64,000 nucleotides of DNA. Source: Pseudomonas reinekei. Lineage in GTDB: Bacteria; Pseudomonadota; Gammaproteobacteria; Pseudomonadales; Pseudomonadaceae. Location: positions 434,001 to 498,000 of the forward strand of contig NZ_MSTQ01000001.1 of NCBI RefSeq assembly GCF_001945365.1. Reading direction: 5' to 3'. Of the stretch, positions 50,093 to 58,493 are shown piece after piece. The position numbers and the translations under genes were made by a program. How positions within the stretch are numbered: the first letter of the stretch is position 1; each line of letters begins with the position of its first letter. A model generated the notes under the pieces. The model did not search any database, had not been told where the DNA came from, and saw only the letters and a program-made list of their open reading frames with translations.

Positions 50093-51505
50093 ATGCCATC
50101 CACTACAGCCATCACACCTACGCTTTCAGTCAGATGGGCACTGGTCAGCCTGTCACTGTCGATGCTGCTGTCATCGCTCGGCACCAGCATCGCCAACGTG
50201 GGGTTGCCGACGTTGGCCACGGTGTTCGACGCGTCGTTTCAGCAGGTGCAGTGGATCGTCCTCGCCTACCTGCTGGCCATTACCACCCTGATCGTCAGCG
50301 TCGGTCGCCTCGGTGATCTCATCGGACGGCGTCGTTTGCTCTTGTCCGGGATCGGTTTGTTCACGCTAGCCTCAGCCCTGTGCGGTCTGGCGCCGACCCT
50401 TGATCTGCTGATCGGCGCCCGAGCTCTGCAAGGGCTCGGCGCAGCGATCATGATGGCGCTGACCCTGGCGTTCGTCGGCGAGACCGTGAGTAAAGAAAAA
50501 ACCGGCAGCGCCATGGGCCTGCTCGGGACCCTGTCGGCCATCGGTACGGCGATGGGGCCGTCCCTCGGGGGTGGGCTGATTGCCGCGTTCGGCTGGCAGG
50601 CGATTTTTCTGATCACCGTGCCCTTGGGCCTGATGACCCTGCTGCTCGCCCACCGCTACCTGCCCGTTGACCGGCCGACAGCAAAACGCGCCGTGTTCGA
50701 TCCGCTGGGCACGTTGGTTCTGGCCCTGACGCTCGGCGCCTACGCACTGGCCATGACCCTCGGACGCGGCCATTTCGGTGCACTGAACATCGCCCTGCTG
50801 TTGGCGGCTTGCGTCGGCGTCGGTGTGTTTATATGGGTTGAAGAGCGCGTGGCTGCGCCGCTGATTCGCCTGGCAATGTTCCGCGATCCTCAGCTCAGTG
50901 GCAGCCTGGTCATGAGTTTGCTGGTGACTACGGTATTGATGACGACACTGGTGGTCGGGCCGTTCTATTTGTCCCAGGCGCTTGGGTTGAACGCCATCGG
51001 GGTCGGGCTAGTGATGTCGGTCGGGCCATTGGTTGCGGCGTTGACCGGCGTACCCGCCGGACGCATTGCCGACCGACTCGGTGCCCGGCGCATGACCTTC
51101 GCCGGACTGATCGCCATCGCGCTTGGCTGTTTCCTGTTGTCGGTGCTGCCGAGCAGTTACGGCATTGGCGGTTATATCGCACCGATGGTGGCGATCACGT
51201 TGGGCTATGCCGTGTTCCAGACCGCCAACAACACGGCCGTCATGGCCGATGTCCAGGCGGAGCACCGCGGCGTGGTGTCGGGCCTGCTCAACCTGTCGCG
51301 CAATCTGGGGTTAATCACCGGAGCCTCGGTGATGGGTGCGGTGTTCGCCACGGCTACGGCAACGGTCGACCTGAGTAGCGCACAACCTGCCGTGATTGCC
51401 AGCGGCATGCGCCTGACGTTTACCGTGGCTCTGGGGCTGATGGGCATTGCCTGTCTGGTGGCCGTGGGTGGCCGGGCGCTCACCACGGGGCGTGATCAGC
51501 GCTAA
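50093..51505 (+). CDS. MFS efflux transporter, DHA2 (EmrB/QacA-like)
   Basis: A 470-residue drug:H+ antiporter with about fourteen hydrophobic helices. Motif A is GRLGDLIGRRRLLLSG after helix 2, motif B-like is RALQGLGAAIMM in helix 4, and motif C is LSAIGTAMGPSLGGGL in helix 5, all of export-type MFS proteins. It would export a toxic small molecule across the inner membrane. There is no EmrA-type adaptor. The divergent LysR gene is the likely regulator and the cupin gene ends 14 bases beyond its stop, on the other strand. Confidence 0.87.
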   Translation: MPSTTAITPTLSVRWALVSLSLSMLLSSLGTSIANVGLPTLATVFDASFQQVQWIVLAYLLAITTLIVSVGRLGDLIGRRRLLLSGIGLFTLASALCGLAPTLDLLIGARALQGLGAAIMMALTLAFVGETVSKEKTGSAMGLLGTLSAIGTAMGPSLGGGLIAAFGWQAIFLITVPLGLMTLLLAHRYLPVDRPTAKRAVFDPLGTLVLALTLGAYALAMTLGRGHFGALNIALLLAACVGVGVFIWVEERVAAPLIRLAMFRDPQLSGSLVMSLLVTTVLMTTLVVGPFYLSQALGLNAIGVGLVMSVGPLVAALTGVPAGRIADRLGARRMTFAGLIAIALGCFLLSVLPSSYGIGGYIAPMVAITLGYAVFQTANNTAVMADVQAEHRGVVSGLLNLSRNLGLITGASVMGAVFATATATVDLSSAQPAVIASGMRLTFTVALGLMGIACLVAVGGRALTTGRDQR

Positions 51506-51519
51506 GCCTTTCGGAGCGC

Positions 51520-51984
51520 TTACTGTTCGATTTTCAACAGCGGCGTGTCTTTCTTGACGATGTAGGTCGCCAGTTCCGAAGCCTTGTCCTTGCCGACGTT
51601 CTTCGCGACATGGGCGGTGCCGGCCGGGATGTAGAGGGATTCACCCGCCTTGAGCGTGACGTTCGGCTGGCCTTCGAGTTGGTACTCGAATGTCCCTGAA
51701 ACGACGTAAGCGACTTCGGCACCGGGATGCGAGTGTTTCGGCGATGTGACACCCGGATCGAAATCCACGAGCACCTGAATCACTTCGCGCCCTTCCACGT
51801 CGAGGTCGTGACGCACCAGATCGGTACGCTTGATGCCGCTCTGCCAGCTTTTGGCTGGCGCCTGGCCGGCGTCGGCGGGCTTGGCGTCCTGAGCCTGGGA
51901 CAGACCCGCGAAAGCGGTGAGTGCCGCGGCGACGATGGCGACGCCGAGCAGGCTGGCGGCGTTGGTTTTGTTATTTCGGGACAT
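51520..51984 (-). CDS. Exported cupin domain protein
   Basis: A 154-residue protein with a Sec signal peptide ending near SQAQDA (about residue 32) and a single cupin_2 barrel. The two cupin motifs are seen as SPKHSHPGAEVAYVVSGTFEYQ and IPAGTAHVAKN, whose His and Glu would bind a metal. It should act in the periplasm, as a small dioxygenase, isomerase or binding protein; the activity is not known. It converges on the MFS gene. Confidence 0.83.
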   Translation of the reverse strand: MSRNNKTNAASLLGVAIVAAALTAFAGLSQAQDAKPADAGQAPAKSWQSGIKRTDLVRHDLDVEGREVIQVLVDFDPGVTSPKHSHPGAEVAYVVSGTFEYQLEGQPNVTLKAGESLYIPAGTAHVAKNVGKDKASELATYIVKKDTPLLKIEQ

Positions 51985-52257
51985 CGCAATTCTCCAATGA
52001 GCGCGGGGTAAAAAATGCGCGGGATGCCTTTGTAAGGCAGCCCCATTACGCGGTCCCCATGTATCGCGCGCGTGTCACGCAGGGCTGTTTTTGTATGCGC
52101 ACGTAGCTGCCGGCCAAACAGATACGTTGGGATACAGGCCTGCGAGCGACGCCTGAAAATAATTTCATATGGACGCAATTAGCCCTGGCGCTGCGCAAAT
52201 TTAATGAACCCTGCCGCCGCACGCTCACCTAACTGAATGACCATCAGGAGGTGACAC

Positions 52258-52476
52258 ATGCATTTTGAACCAACGTGGATCGTACTCGCGGTAGCGCTGC
52301 TACTCGTTGAATTGTGGGCGATCAATCGGCTGCGCAAAAGCGAGGGCAAGGCGAGCACCCGTGGGGTGTGGATGGTAGTGATCGTGTTCGTACCGCTGCT
52401 GGGGCTGATCGCCTGGGCCTTGGCCGGGCCGAAGCAAATCGCACACAACCCGCGGTCGGCACAGGCCCGACAATAG
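52258..52476 (+). CDS. PLDc_N-type small membrane protein
   Basis: A 72-residue protein with two hydrophobic helices (IVLAVALLLVELWAINRL and VWMVVIVFVPLLGLIAWAL) joined by a short basic loop, matching the phospholipase D N-terminal (PLDc_N) membrane domain alone. In stand-alone form its role is unknown. The ribosome site AGGAGGTG six bases before ATG is the strongest in the window, which suggests high expression. Confidence 0.8.
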   Translation: MHFEPTWIVLAVALLLVELWAINRLRKSEGKASTRGVWMVVIVFVPLLGLIAWALAGPKQIAHNPRSAQARQ

Positions 52477-52691
52477 CGCGAGGTGCACTGAAGCATGACC
52501 GGGGATCATGCGTTAGCAGGCTGGCAAAAGACGTTGAAAGAGTGAGTGAACCGCTGTTGATTTGTATCGCTCTGTATTGGGTGCCTGGGAGACTACACAG
52601 CGATACACAACGGCGGGTCCACGACACATACGGTGTACATGAAGGTGAAAAAGTGCGCGGGTCGCAGTCCAACCTTTGCAGGAATCACTTC

Positions 52692-53111
52692 ATGATCAAT
52701 CAAATCGATACCGTGCTGTACACCGGCAAAACCGTTACCACCGGCGGCCGTCAGGGCGAATCGCGCAGTGACGACGGGCGCCTGGACATCAAGCTCTCCC
52801 CGCCAGGTTCTGCCGGCAGCGGCACCAATCCTGAGCAACTGCTGGGCGCCGGCTGGTCGGCGTGTTTCATCGGCGCGCTGGGCAAGGCGGCACTGGCACT
52901 GAAAGTCAGCTTGCCGGCTGACGTCAGCGTCGCGACCGAAATCGATCTGGGCAAGACCGATAACGCCTTCTTCCTCCAGGCACGCCTGAATGTCAGCTTG
53001 CCGGGTGTGGAGCCGACGCTGGCCCGCTCCCTCGTGGACGCCGCCCACCAGACCTGCCCGTACTCCAAGGCAACCCGCGGCAACATAGACGTGACGATCA
53101 ATCTGGTTTGA
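52692..53111 (+). CDS. ohr: Organic hydroperoxide resistance protein, Ohr subfamily of OsmC
   Basis: A 139-residue OsmC-fold thiol peroxidase that reduces organic and fatty-acid hydroperoxides using lipoyl-dependent donors. The reactive Cys58 is in GWSACFIGAL and the resolving Cys in HQTCPYSKATRGN near residue 122; NPEQLL and the early Arg also match. ATG 52692 is supported by CAGGAA and by the family start; a much longer open frame upstream is not coding. No ohrR regulator lies nearby. A hairpin follows the stop. Confidence 0.9.
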   Translation: MINQIDTVLYTGKTVTTGGRQGESRSDDGRLDIKLSPPGSAGSGTNPEQLLGAGWSACFIGALGKAALALKVSLPADVSVATEIDLGKTDNAFFLQARLNVSLPGVEPTLARSLVDAAHQTCPYSKATRGNIDVTINLV

Positions 53112-53506
53112 TGGCATAGAGCGGACAAACAAATGCCCCGGCAAGCGGGGCATTTGATCCTGGCGAGCTGCTTTGGCACAGCTGCACAAGCAGGCTTCGA
53201 GAGCCAAGTAGGTGGCCAGTGCTGGTCTCTGGCTTACGAGGTTTATCAGGATTCCCACAGCACAGCTATTTATGCACTGTCCTGCTTCACACGGCCTAAG
53301 GGCTGGATCTCAGCGCGGAGATCTTTCTAACCGTGTACCCTTCGGAGCGCGCCCCACGCGTCCTCGCTATCCGCTTGCGCATCAGTCTGCGTTTTCACCT
53401 ACACCTTCAGAGTAGCAAAACGCTCACAGTGTGGGCCGCTGTTTTTAGACCGATTTCCTTTTTCAGGCCGTGCCGCAGGACACAAAAATGCTATGCCTGC
53501 CGAATC
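53112..53506 (-). other. Gap of about 395 bases; candidate small RNA on the minus strand
   Basis: No convincing protein gene is present. Read on the minus strand the gap ends with the hairpin at 53131-53155 followed by TTTGTTTG, and it has further self-complementary pieces, for example GATCTCCGCGCTGAGATC in 53311-53331. A 28-codon basic frame at 53296-53382 (MRKRIARTRGARSEG at the start) lies within it, without a clear ribosome site. A small structured RNA or a short peptide gene are the likely readings. Confidence 0.35.
53131..53155. terminator. Hairpin downstream of ohr, probably bidirectional
   Basis: AAATGCCCCG and CGGGGCATTT make a ten-base perfect stem with a five-base loop. The T-rich tract is short on plus but TTTGTTTG on minus, so it fits a minus-strand transcript at least as well as ohr. 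Confidence 0.7.
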
Positions 53507-53743
53507 TCAAAGCGACCGCTGGCTGTTGCCGATGCCCTTGGCGATATCGATGCCCCAATCCATTGCCGCTTCCATGTCGAGCATGTGCGGTTTGGGATCG
53601 TGGTTTTCGTCGATAGCGCTGCCGTCCGGACGGTAAACCCCAATGAACATGCCCAACGAACCGTCCTTCAATATCTCGGCCTTGACCTTGATGCTGCATC
53701 CGTTCGATAGCGTTTCCTTGTGTTCCAGATGGCGCTCAGTCAT
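53507..53743 (-). CDS. Small conserved hypothetical protein
   Basis: A 78-residue soluble protein (CSIKVKAEILKDGSLGMFIGVY in the middle, then MLDMEAAMDWGIDIAKGI), without signal or membrane segment. I do not recognise a function; it looks like small stress or redox-related proteins common in pseudomonads, but that is only an impression. A strong ribosome site (GGAGGAAAA, about ten bases before ATG) supports it as a gene. It is divergent from the permease gene. Confidence 0.7.
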   Translation of the reverse strand: MTERHLEHKETLSNGCSIKVKAEILKDGSLGMFIGVYRPDGSAIDENHDPKPHMLDMEAAMDWGIDIAKGIGNSQRSL

Positions 53744-53836
53744 CGCGATTTTCCTCCAGCGTCAGGATTTTCGACCATACAGGCAATGCTAGCTCAGCCC
53801 CTGATTTGCGCTGCTTCACGGTTCTGAGCACTTAGC

Positions 53837-53864
53837 CTGACAGCGGCGAAATGCCTCCTATACT
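53837..53864 (+). promoter_or_regulatory. Sigma-70-type promoter of the lactate/glycolate permease gene
   Basis: CTGACA at 53837-53842 and TATACT at 53859-53864 are five-of-six matches to the -35 and -10 boxes, with 16 bases between them. Transcription would start near 53871, giving a leader of about 50 bases that contains a CCCC-TTC-GGGG hairpin and a CA motif. Confidence 0.6.
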
Positions 53865-53897
53865 AGAGGCCACCGCCCCTTCGGGGTCTGCACATCG

Positions 53898-53905
53898 AAC
53901 AATAA
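53898..53905 (+). promoter_or_regulatory. Candidate Hfq/Crc (CA) motif before the permease gene
   Basis: AACAATAA matches AANAANAA and lies just upstream of the GAGGTGG ribosome site of the permease start at 53922. It suggests that lactate/glycolate uptake is under catabolite repression. Confidence 0.4.
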
Positions 53906-53921
53906 AAAGCAGAGGTGGAAC

Positions 53922-55685
53922 ATGGTTTGGCAGCAAATCTACGATCCGTTCAATAGCCCGGTACTGTCCACCCTCATGGCCGCCGTGCCGGTGGTGGTGA
54001 TGCTGGCAGCTCTCGCGTTCTTCCATGTCAAGGCACACCTGGCGGCACTGCTCGCCCTGGCCTCGGCGCTGGTGATCGCCATTTTCGCCTTCGGCATGCC
54101 CGCCAACATGGCCGGGTCCGCAGCACTGTATGGCGCCGCCAACGGGCTGTTGCCAATTGGCTGGATCGTGCTCAACATCATTTTTCTGCACCGTCTGACC
54201 ACCGAGAACGGTTCGTTCAAAGTGCTGCAGGATTCCCTGGCGCGAATCACCGACGACCGACGTCTGCAATTGCTGTTGATTGCGTTCTGCTTCGGCGCGT
54301 TCTTCGAGGGCGCAGCCGGCTTCGGTACACCAGTGGCGGTGACCGGGGCGATCCTCATTGGTCTGGGCTTTTCGCCATTGGCGGCTTCGGGCCTGGCGCT
54401 GATCGCCAACACCGCACCGGTGGCCTTTGGCGCACTGGGCACGCCGATCATCACCCTGGCCAAAGTCACCGGGCTGGATGAAATGGAGCTGTCGATGATG
54501 GTCGGGCGGCAACTGCCGTTCTTCTCGGTGATCGTGCCGTTCTGGTTGATCTGGGCCTTTGCCGGGTGGCGCAAGATGCTGGAAATCTGGCCGGCGATCC
54601 TGGTCGCCGGGGTCAGTTTTGCCATCCCGCAGTTCCTCGTGTCCAACTATCACGGGCCGATGCTGGTGGACGTGATTGCCGCGCTGATTTCCATGGCCTG
54701 CCTGACCGGTTTCCTGAAAGTCTGGAAACCGGCCACGGTGCACACCTCCGCCGCCCTGACCGGCCGGGTCGACAACTCGAAAATCGATGCGGAATATGAA
54801 TCCAAAACCGAACCGAGCGCGGCTTTTTCCAGCGACACGAAAAAAGCCGTGATGCGGGCGTGGATGCCGTGGCTCATCCTCACCGTGTTCGTGTTCGCCT
54901 GGGGTACCCAGAGCTTCAAAAACCTGTTCGACACCCGCCCGGCGATTGATCCGGTGACCCACTCGGCCAAGCTCGACCCTCAAGGCAAGCCCATGCGCGA
55001 AGCCAACCCGGTGTTCGCTCCGGTCCTGACCTTCACCACCATCCACCAGCAAATCGAGAAAGTGCCACCGGTGGTGCCGACGCCTAAAGTCGAAGAGGCG
55101 GTCTACAAATTCACTTGGTTCACTTCCACCGGCAGCGGCATCTTGCTCGCCGCGATTGTCGGTGGCTTGCTGATGGGGTATTCCATCCCCCAACTGATCA
55201 GCCAGTACCTGCGAACGCTGTGGGTGGTGCGCTACTCGTTGATCACCATCACCGCGATGCTCGCCTTGGGCTTCCTCACGCGCTACTCCGGGCTGGATGC
55301 CACCATGGGCCTGGCCTTTGCGGCGACGGGGATTTTCTATCCGATGTTCGGCACCTTGCTCGGCTGGCTCGGCGTTGCGCTGACCGGTTCGGACACCGCG
55401 TCCAACGTGCTGTTCGGCGGTTTGCAACGGGTCACCGCCGAGCAGTTGGGCTTGAGCCCGGTGTTGATGGCGGCGGCCAACAGTTCCGGCGGGGTGATGG
55501 GCAAGATGGTCGATGCGCAGTCAATCGTGGTCGCCTCCACGGCTACGCGCTGGTACGGCCATGAAGGGGAAATCCTGCGTTACGTGTTCTTCCACTCGAT
55601 CATCCTGGCGATCCTGGTCGGCGGGCTGGTGACGTTGCAAGCGTATGTGGCGCCGTTCAGCCACATGGTGGTGGGGGGACATTGA
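53922..55685 (+). CDS. L-lactate/glycolate permease, LctP family
   Basis: A 587-residue inner-membrane permease with about thirteen helices, of the LctP family (LldP and GlcA in E. coli, 551 and 560 residues). Family blocks include NGLLPIGWIVLNIIFLHRLT, AFCFGAFFEGAAGFGTPVAV and FGTLLGWLGVALTGSDTASN near the C-terminus. The extra length is in a hydrophilic loop near residues 290-395. It imports lactate or glycolate with protons. It has its own promoter and a strong terminator, and precedes the glcDEFG genes, which points to glycolate (GlcA); lactate import for LldD is also possible. Confidence 0.9.
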   Translation: MVWQQIYDPFNSPVLSTLMAAVPVVVMLAALAFFHVKAHLAALLALASALVIAIFAFGMPANMAGSAALYGAANGLLPIGWIVLNIIFLHRLTTENGSFKVLQDSLARITDDRRLQLLLIAFCFGAFFEGAAGFGTPVAVTGAILIGLGFSPLAASGLALIANTAPVAFGALGTPIITLAKVTGLDEMELSMMVGRQLPFFSVIVPFWLIWAFAGWRKMLEIWPAILVAGVSFAIPQFLVSNYHGPMLVDVIAALISMACLTGFLKVWKPATVHTSAALTGRVDNSKIDAEYESKTEPSAAFSSDTKKAVMRAWMPWLILTVFVFAWGTQSFKNLFDTRPAIDPVTHSAKLDPQGKPMREANPVFAPVLTFTTIHQQIEKVPPVVPTPKVEEAVYKFTWFTSTGSGILLAAIVGGLLMGYSIPQLISQYLRTLWVVRYSLITITAMLALGFLTRYSGLDATMGLAFAATGIFYPMFGTLLGWLGVALTGSDTASNVLFGGLQRVTAEQLGLSPVLMAAANSSGGVMGKMVDAQSIVVASTATRWYGHEGEILRYVFFHSIILAILVGGLVTLQAYVAPFSHMVVGGH

Positions 55686-55726
55686 ACCGACAGGTCTTGT
55701 GTTTCGTGCGCTGAAGTTTCATCCCG

Positions 55727-55756
55727 GCCCGGGAGGTTCGCCTCCCGGGCTTTTTT
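55727..55756 (+). terminator. Strong intrinsic terminator after the permease gene
   Basis: GCCCGGGAGG and CCTCCCGGGC form a ten-base perfect stem with a TTCG tetraloop, followed by six T. It separates the permease gene from glcD. The bases at 55764-55790 look like a decayed REP arm. Confidence 0.95.
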
Positions 55757-55926
55757 CTCACAAGGCATTCAACGGCAGGCTCGCTCCTGCAGGGGGACCG
55801 GTTTTTTGAATGAATTGTCCGTCTGGCAGACAAAGATCCATGGACAGCTGAACCCGACGGGCCAATGATTAAAACACTGGACCGCAAACAGACCTCACAT
55901 AACTACAAAACGAGGGTCGAGCGCCG

Positions 55927-57426
55927 ATGAACATTCTTTACGACGAACGCGTTGACGGCGCCCTGCCCGACGTCGACAAACATGCGCTGCTGCAGGCCCT
56001 GCGCATGCAGATGCCTGAGCTGGAAATCCTGCACCAGCAGGAAGAACTCAAGCCCTACGAGTGCGACGGGCTTTCCGCCTATCGCACTACGCCGATGCTG
56101 GTGGTGCTGCCGCGTGAAATTGCTCAGGTTCAGGGGGTGTTGCGCCTGTGCCACGAGCACCGGGTGGCGGTGGTTGCCCGGGGGGCCGGGACCGGTTTGT
56201 CCGGAGGAGCATTGCCGCTGGAAAAAGGCGTGTTGCTGGTCATGGCGCGCTTCAATCAGATCCTGCACATCGACCCCGCCGCCCGCACTGCACGGGTCCA
56301 GCCGGGGGTGCGCAACCTGGCGATTTCCCAGGCGGCCGCGCCTTTCGGCCTGTACTACGCGCCCGACCCTTCCTCGCAGATCGCCTGTTCCATCGGCGGT
56401 AACGTCGCGGAAAATGCCGGTGGCGTGCATTGCCTCAAGTACGGGCTGACCGTGCATAACCTGCTCAAGGTCGACATCCTGACGGTCGAAGGCGAACACC
56501 TGACGCTGGGCTCCGACGCCCTCGACTCTCCCGGGCTCGACCTGCTGGCCCTGTTCACCGGTTCCGAAGGCATGCTCGGAGTGATCATCGAAGTCACGGT
56601 CAAGCTGCTGCCCAAACCGCAGTCGGCCAAGGTGCTGCTGGCGGCGTTCGACTCCGTGGAAAAAGCCGGGCGCGCCGTCGGCGACATCATTGCTGCCGGG
56701 ATCATTCCCGGGGGACTGGAGATGATGGATAACCTGGCCATCCGCGCCGCGGAAGACTTCATCCACGCCGGTTATCCGGTGGAGGCCGAAGCGATTTTGC
56801 TGTGCGAACTCGACGGCGTTGAAGCCGACGTGCATGACGACTGCGACCGCGTGCGCCAGGTGCTGGAACAGGCCGGCGCCACCGAGGTCCGCCTGGCCAA
56901 GGACGAGGCCGAACGGGTGCGATTCTGGGCTGGGCGCAAGAATGCGTTCCCGGCGGTAGGCCGCTTGTCTGCGGATTATTACTGCATGGACGGCACCATC
57001 CCGCGTCGGGAACTGCCCGGTGTCCTCAAGGCCATCGCCGACCTGTCGGCCGAATACGGTTTGCGCGTGGCCAACGTGTTCCATGCCGGCGACGGCAACA
57101 TGCACCCGCTGATTCTGTTCGATGCCAACCAGCCCGGCGAGCTGGATCGTGCCGAAGCCTTGGGTGGCAAGATCCTGGAGCTGTGCGTGAAGGTCGGCGG
57201 CAGCATCACCGGCGAACACGGTGTCGGGCGCGAGAAGATCAATCAGATGTGCGCACAGTTCAACAGCGATGAGTTGACCCTGTTTCACGCGATCAAAGCC
57301 GCGTTCGACCCCAGCGGCTTGCTCAATCCCGGCAAAAACATCCCGACCCTGCACCGCTGCGCCGAATTCGGTGCGATGCACGTGCATGCGGGGCAACTGC
57401 CCTTCCCTGACCTGGAGCGATTCTGA
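55927..57426 (+). CDS. glcD: Glycolate oxidase subunit GlcD
   Basis: A 499-residue FAD-binding subunit of glycolate oxidase. The PCMH-type FAD domain is marked by ARGAGTGLSGGALPLEKG and by CSIGGNVAENAGGVHCLKYG, and the C-terminal cap ends with GSITGEHGVGREKINQM, conserved in GlcD and D-lactate dehydrogenases. With GlcE and GlcF it oxidises glycolate to glyoxylate at the membrane, passing electrons to quinone. The stop shares a base with the glcE start. A GntR-type GlcC regulator is not in the neighbourhood. Confidence 0.93.
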   Translation: MNILYDERVDGALPDVDKHALLQALRMQMPELEILHQQEELKPYECDGLSAYRTTPMLVVLPREIAQVQGVLRLCHEHRVAVVARGAGTGLSGGALPLEKGVLLVMARFNQILHIDPAARTARVQPGVRNLAISQAAAPFGLYYAPDPSSQIACSIGGNVAENAGGVHCLKYGLTVHNLLKVDILTVEGEHLTLGSDALDSPGLDLLALFTGSEGMLGVIIEVTVKLLPKPQSAKVLLAAFDSVEKAGRAVGDIIAAGIIPGGLEMMDNLAIRAAEDFIHAGYPVEAEAILLCELDGVEADVHDDCDRVRQVLEQAGATEVRLAKDEAERVRFWAGRKNAFPAVGRLSADYYCMDGTIPRRELPGVLKAIADLSAEYGLRVANVFHAGDGNMHPLILFDANQPGELDRAEALGGKILELCVKVGGSITGEHGVGREKINQMCAQFNSDELTLFHAIKAAFDPSGLLNPGKNIPTLHRCAEFGAMHVHAGQLPFPDLERF

Positions 57427-58490
57427 TGCACGGATCAGCCGAAATGGACGACAGCACGTCGCTGCTGGAGCAGGTCAATCAGGCGTTGGAAAGTGCCACG
57501 CCGCTGCGCATCCAGGGCGCCAACAGCAAGGCGTTTCTGGGGCGGGTGACCGCGGGGGAAATACTCGACACCCGCTCACACCGCGGCATCGTCACTTATG
57601 ACCCGACTGAACTGGTGATCACCGTGCGCTGCGGTACGCCGTTGGCCGAGCTCAAGCAAGTGCTGGACGCCGCACAACAGATGTTGCCCTGTGAACCGCC
57701 GGCCTTTGCGGATGATGCCACCGTGGGCGGCATGATTGCCTGCGGGTTGTCGGGGCCGCGTCGGCCGTGGTCCGGCTCGGTGCGCGATTTTGTCCTCGGC
57801 ACCCGGGTGATCACCGGTCTCGGCAAGCATTTGCGATTTGGTGGCGAGGTGATGAAAAACGTCGCCGGTTACGACCTGTCGCGGCTGATGGCCGGCAGTT
57901 ACGGCACCCTGGGGCTGATCACGGAAGTCTCGCTCAAGGTCCTGCCCAAACCCCGGCAGGCCTTGAGCATCAGCCTGGAAATGAACGCCGAACGCGCGCT
58001 GTTGCGCCTGGCGGAATGGGGCCAGCAACCGTTGCCGATCAGTGCAGCCTGTCACGACGGCTTGCACTTGCACCTGCGCCTTGAGGGCGGTGAAGGCTCG
58101 GTGGCCGCCGCTCATGACCGTTTGGGCGGTGAGCGGCTGGACGCCGCGTATTGGGCCGACCTTAATGAACAGCGCTTGAGCTTCTTCGATGAGGACCAGC
58201 CGTTGTGGCGGCTGTCGTTGCCCGGCAATACACCGCGCCTGTCCTTACCCGGCCGCCAGTTGATCGACTGGGCCGGCGCCCAGCGCTGGCTCAAGTCCGA
58301 CGCCGAGGCGAGCTTCATTCGCCAGGTCGTCGAAGAAGTCGGCGGACACGTGACCTGCTACAGCCATGGCCTCAGCGACAGCCCGTTCCAACCGTTGCCC
58401 GAGGCGCTGATGCGCTATCACCGCAACCTCAAGCAGCAACTCGACCCCCAGGGCATTTTCAATCCCGGACGCCTGTACGCGGAGCTTTGA
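57426..58490 (+). CDS. glcE: Glycolate oxidase subunit GlcE
   Basis: A 354-residue FAD-binding subunit, shorter than GlcD. The FAD region reads LVITVRCGTPLAELKQVLD and GGMIACGLSGPRRPWSGSVRDFVLG, and the family ending DPQGIFNPGRLY is present. The ATG lies in the glcD stop (TGATG), so translation is coupled; the next gene follows after three bases. It is one of three subunits needed for glycolate oxidase activity. Confidence 0.92.
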   Translation: MHGSAEMDDSTSLLEQVNQALESATPLRIQGANSKAFLGRVTAGEILDTRSHRGIVTYDPTELVITVRCGTPLAELKQVLDAAQQMLPCEPPAFADDATVGGMIACGLSGPRRPWSGSVRDFVLGTRVITGLGKHLRFGGEVMKNVAGYDLSRLMAGSYGTLGLITEVSLKVLPKPRQALSISLEMNAERALLRLAEWGQQPLPISAACHDGLHLHLRLEGGEGSVAAAHDRLGGERLDAAYWADLNEQRLSFFDEDQPLWRLSLPGNTPRLSLPGRQLIDWAGAQRWLKSDAEASFIRQVVEEVGGHVTCYSHGLSDSPFQPLPEALMRYHRNLKQQLDPQGIFNPGRLYAEL

Positions 58491-58493
58491 ACC

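Noticed and set aside
53832..55427. 531-codon open frame on the minus strand
   Set aside because: Antisense to the LctP permease gene, which has family motifs, a promoter and a terminator; the frame has none.
55903..57396. 497-codon open frame on the minus strand
   Set aside because: Antisense to glcD; no domain and no ribosome site.
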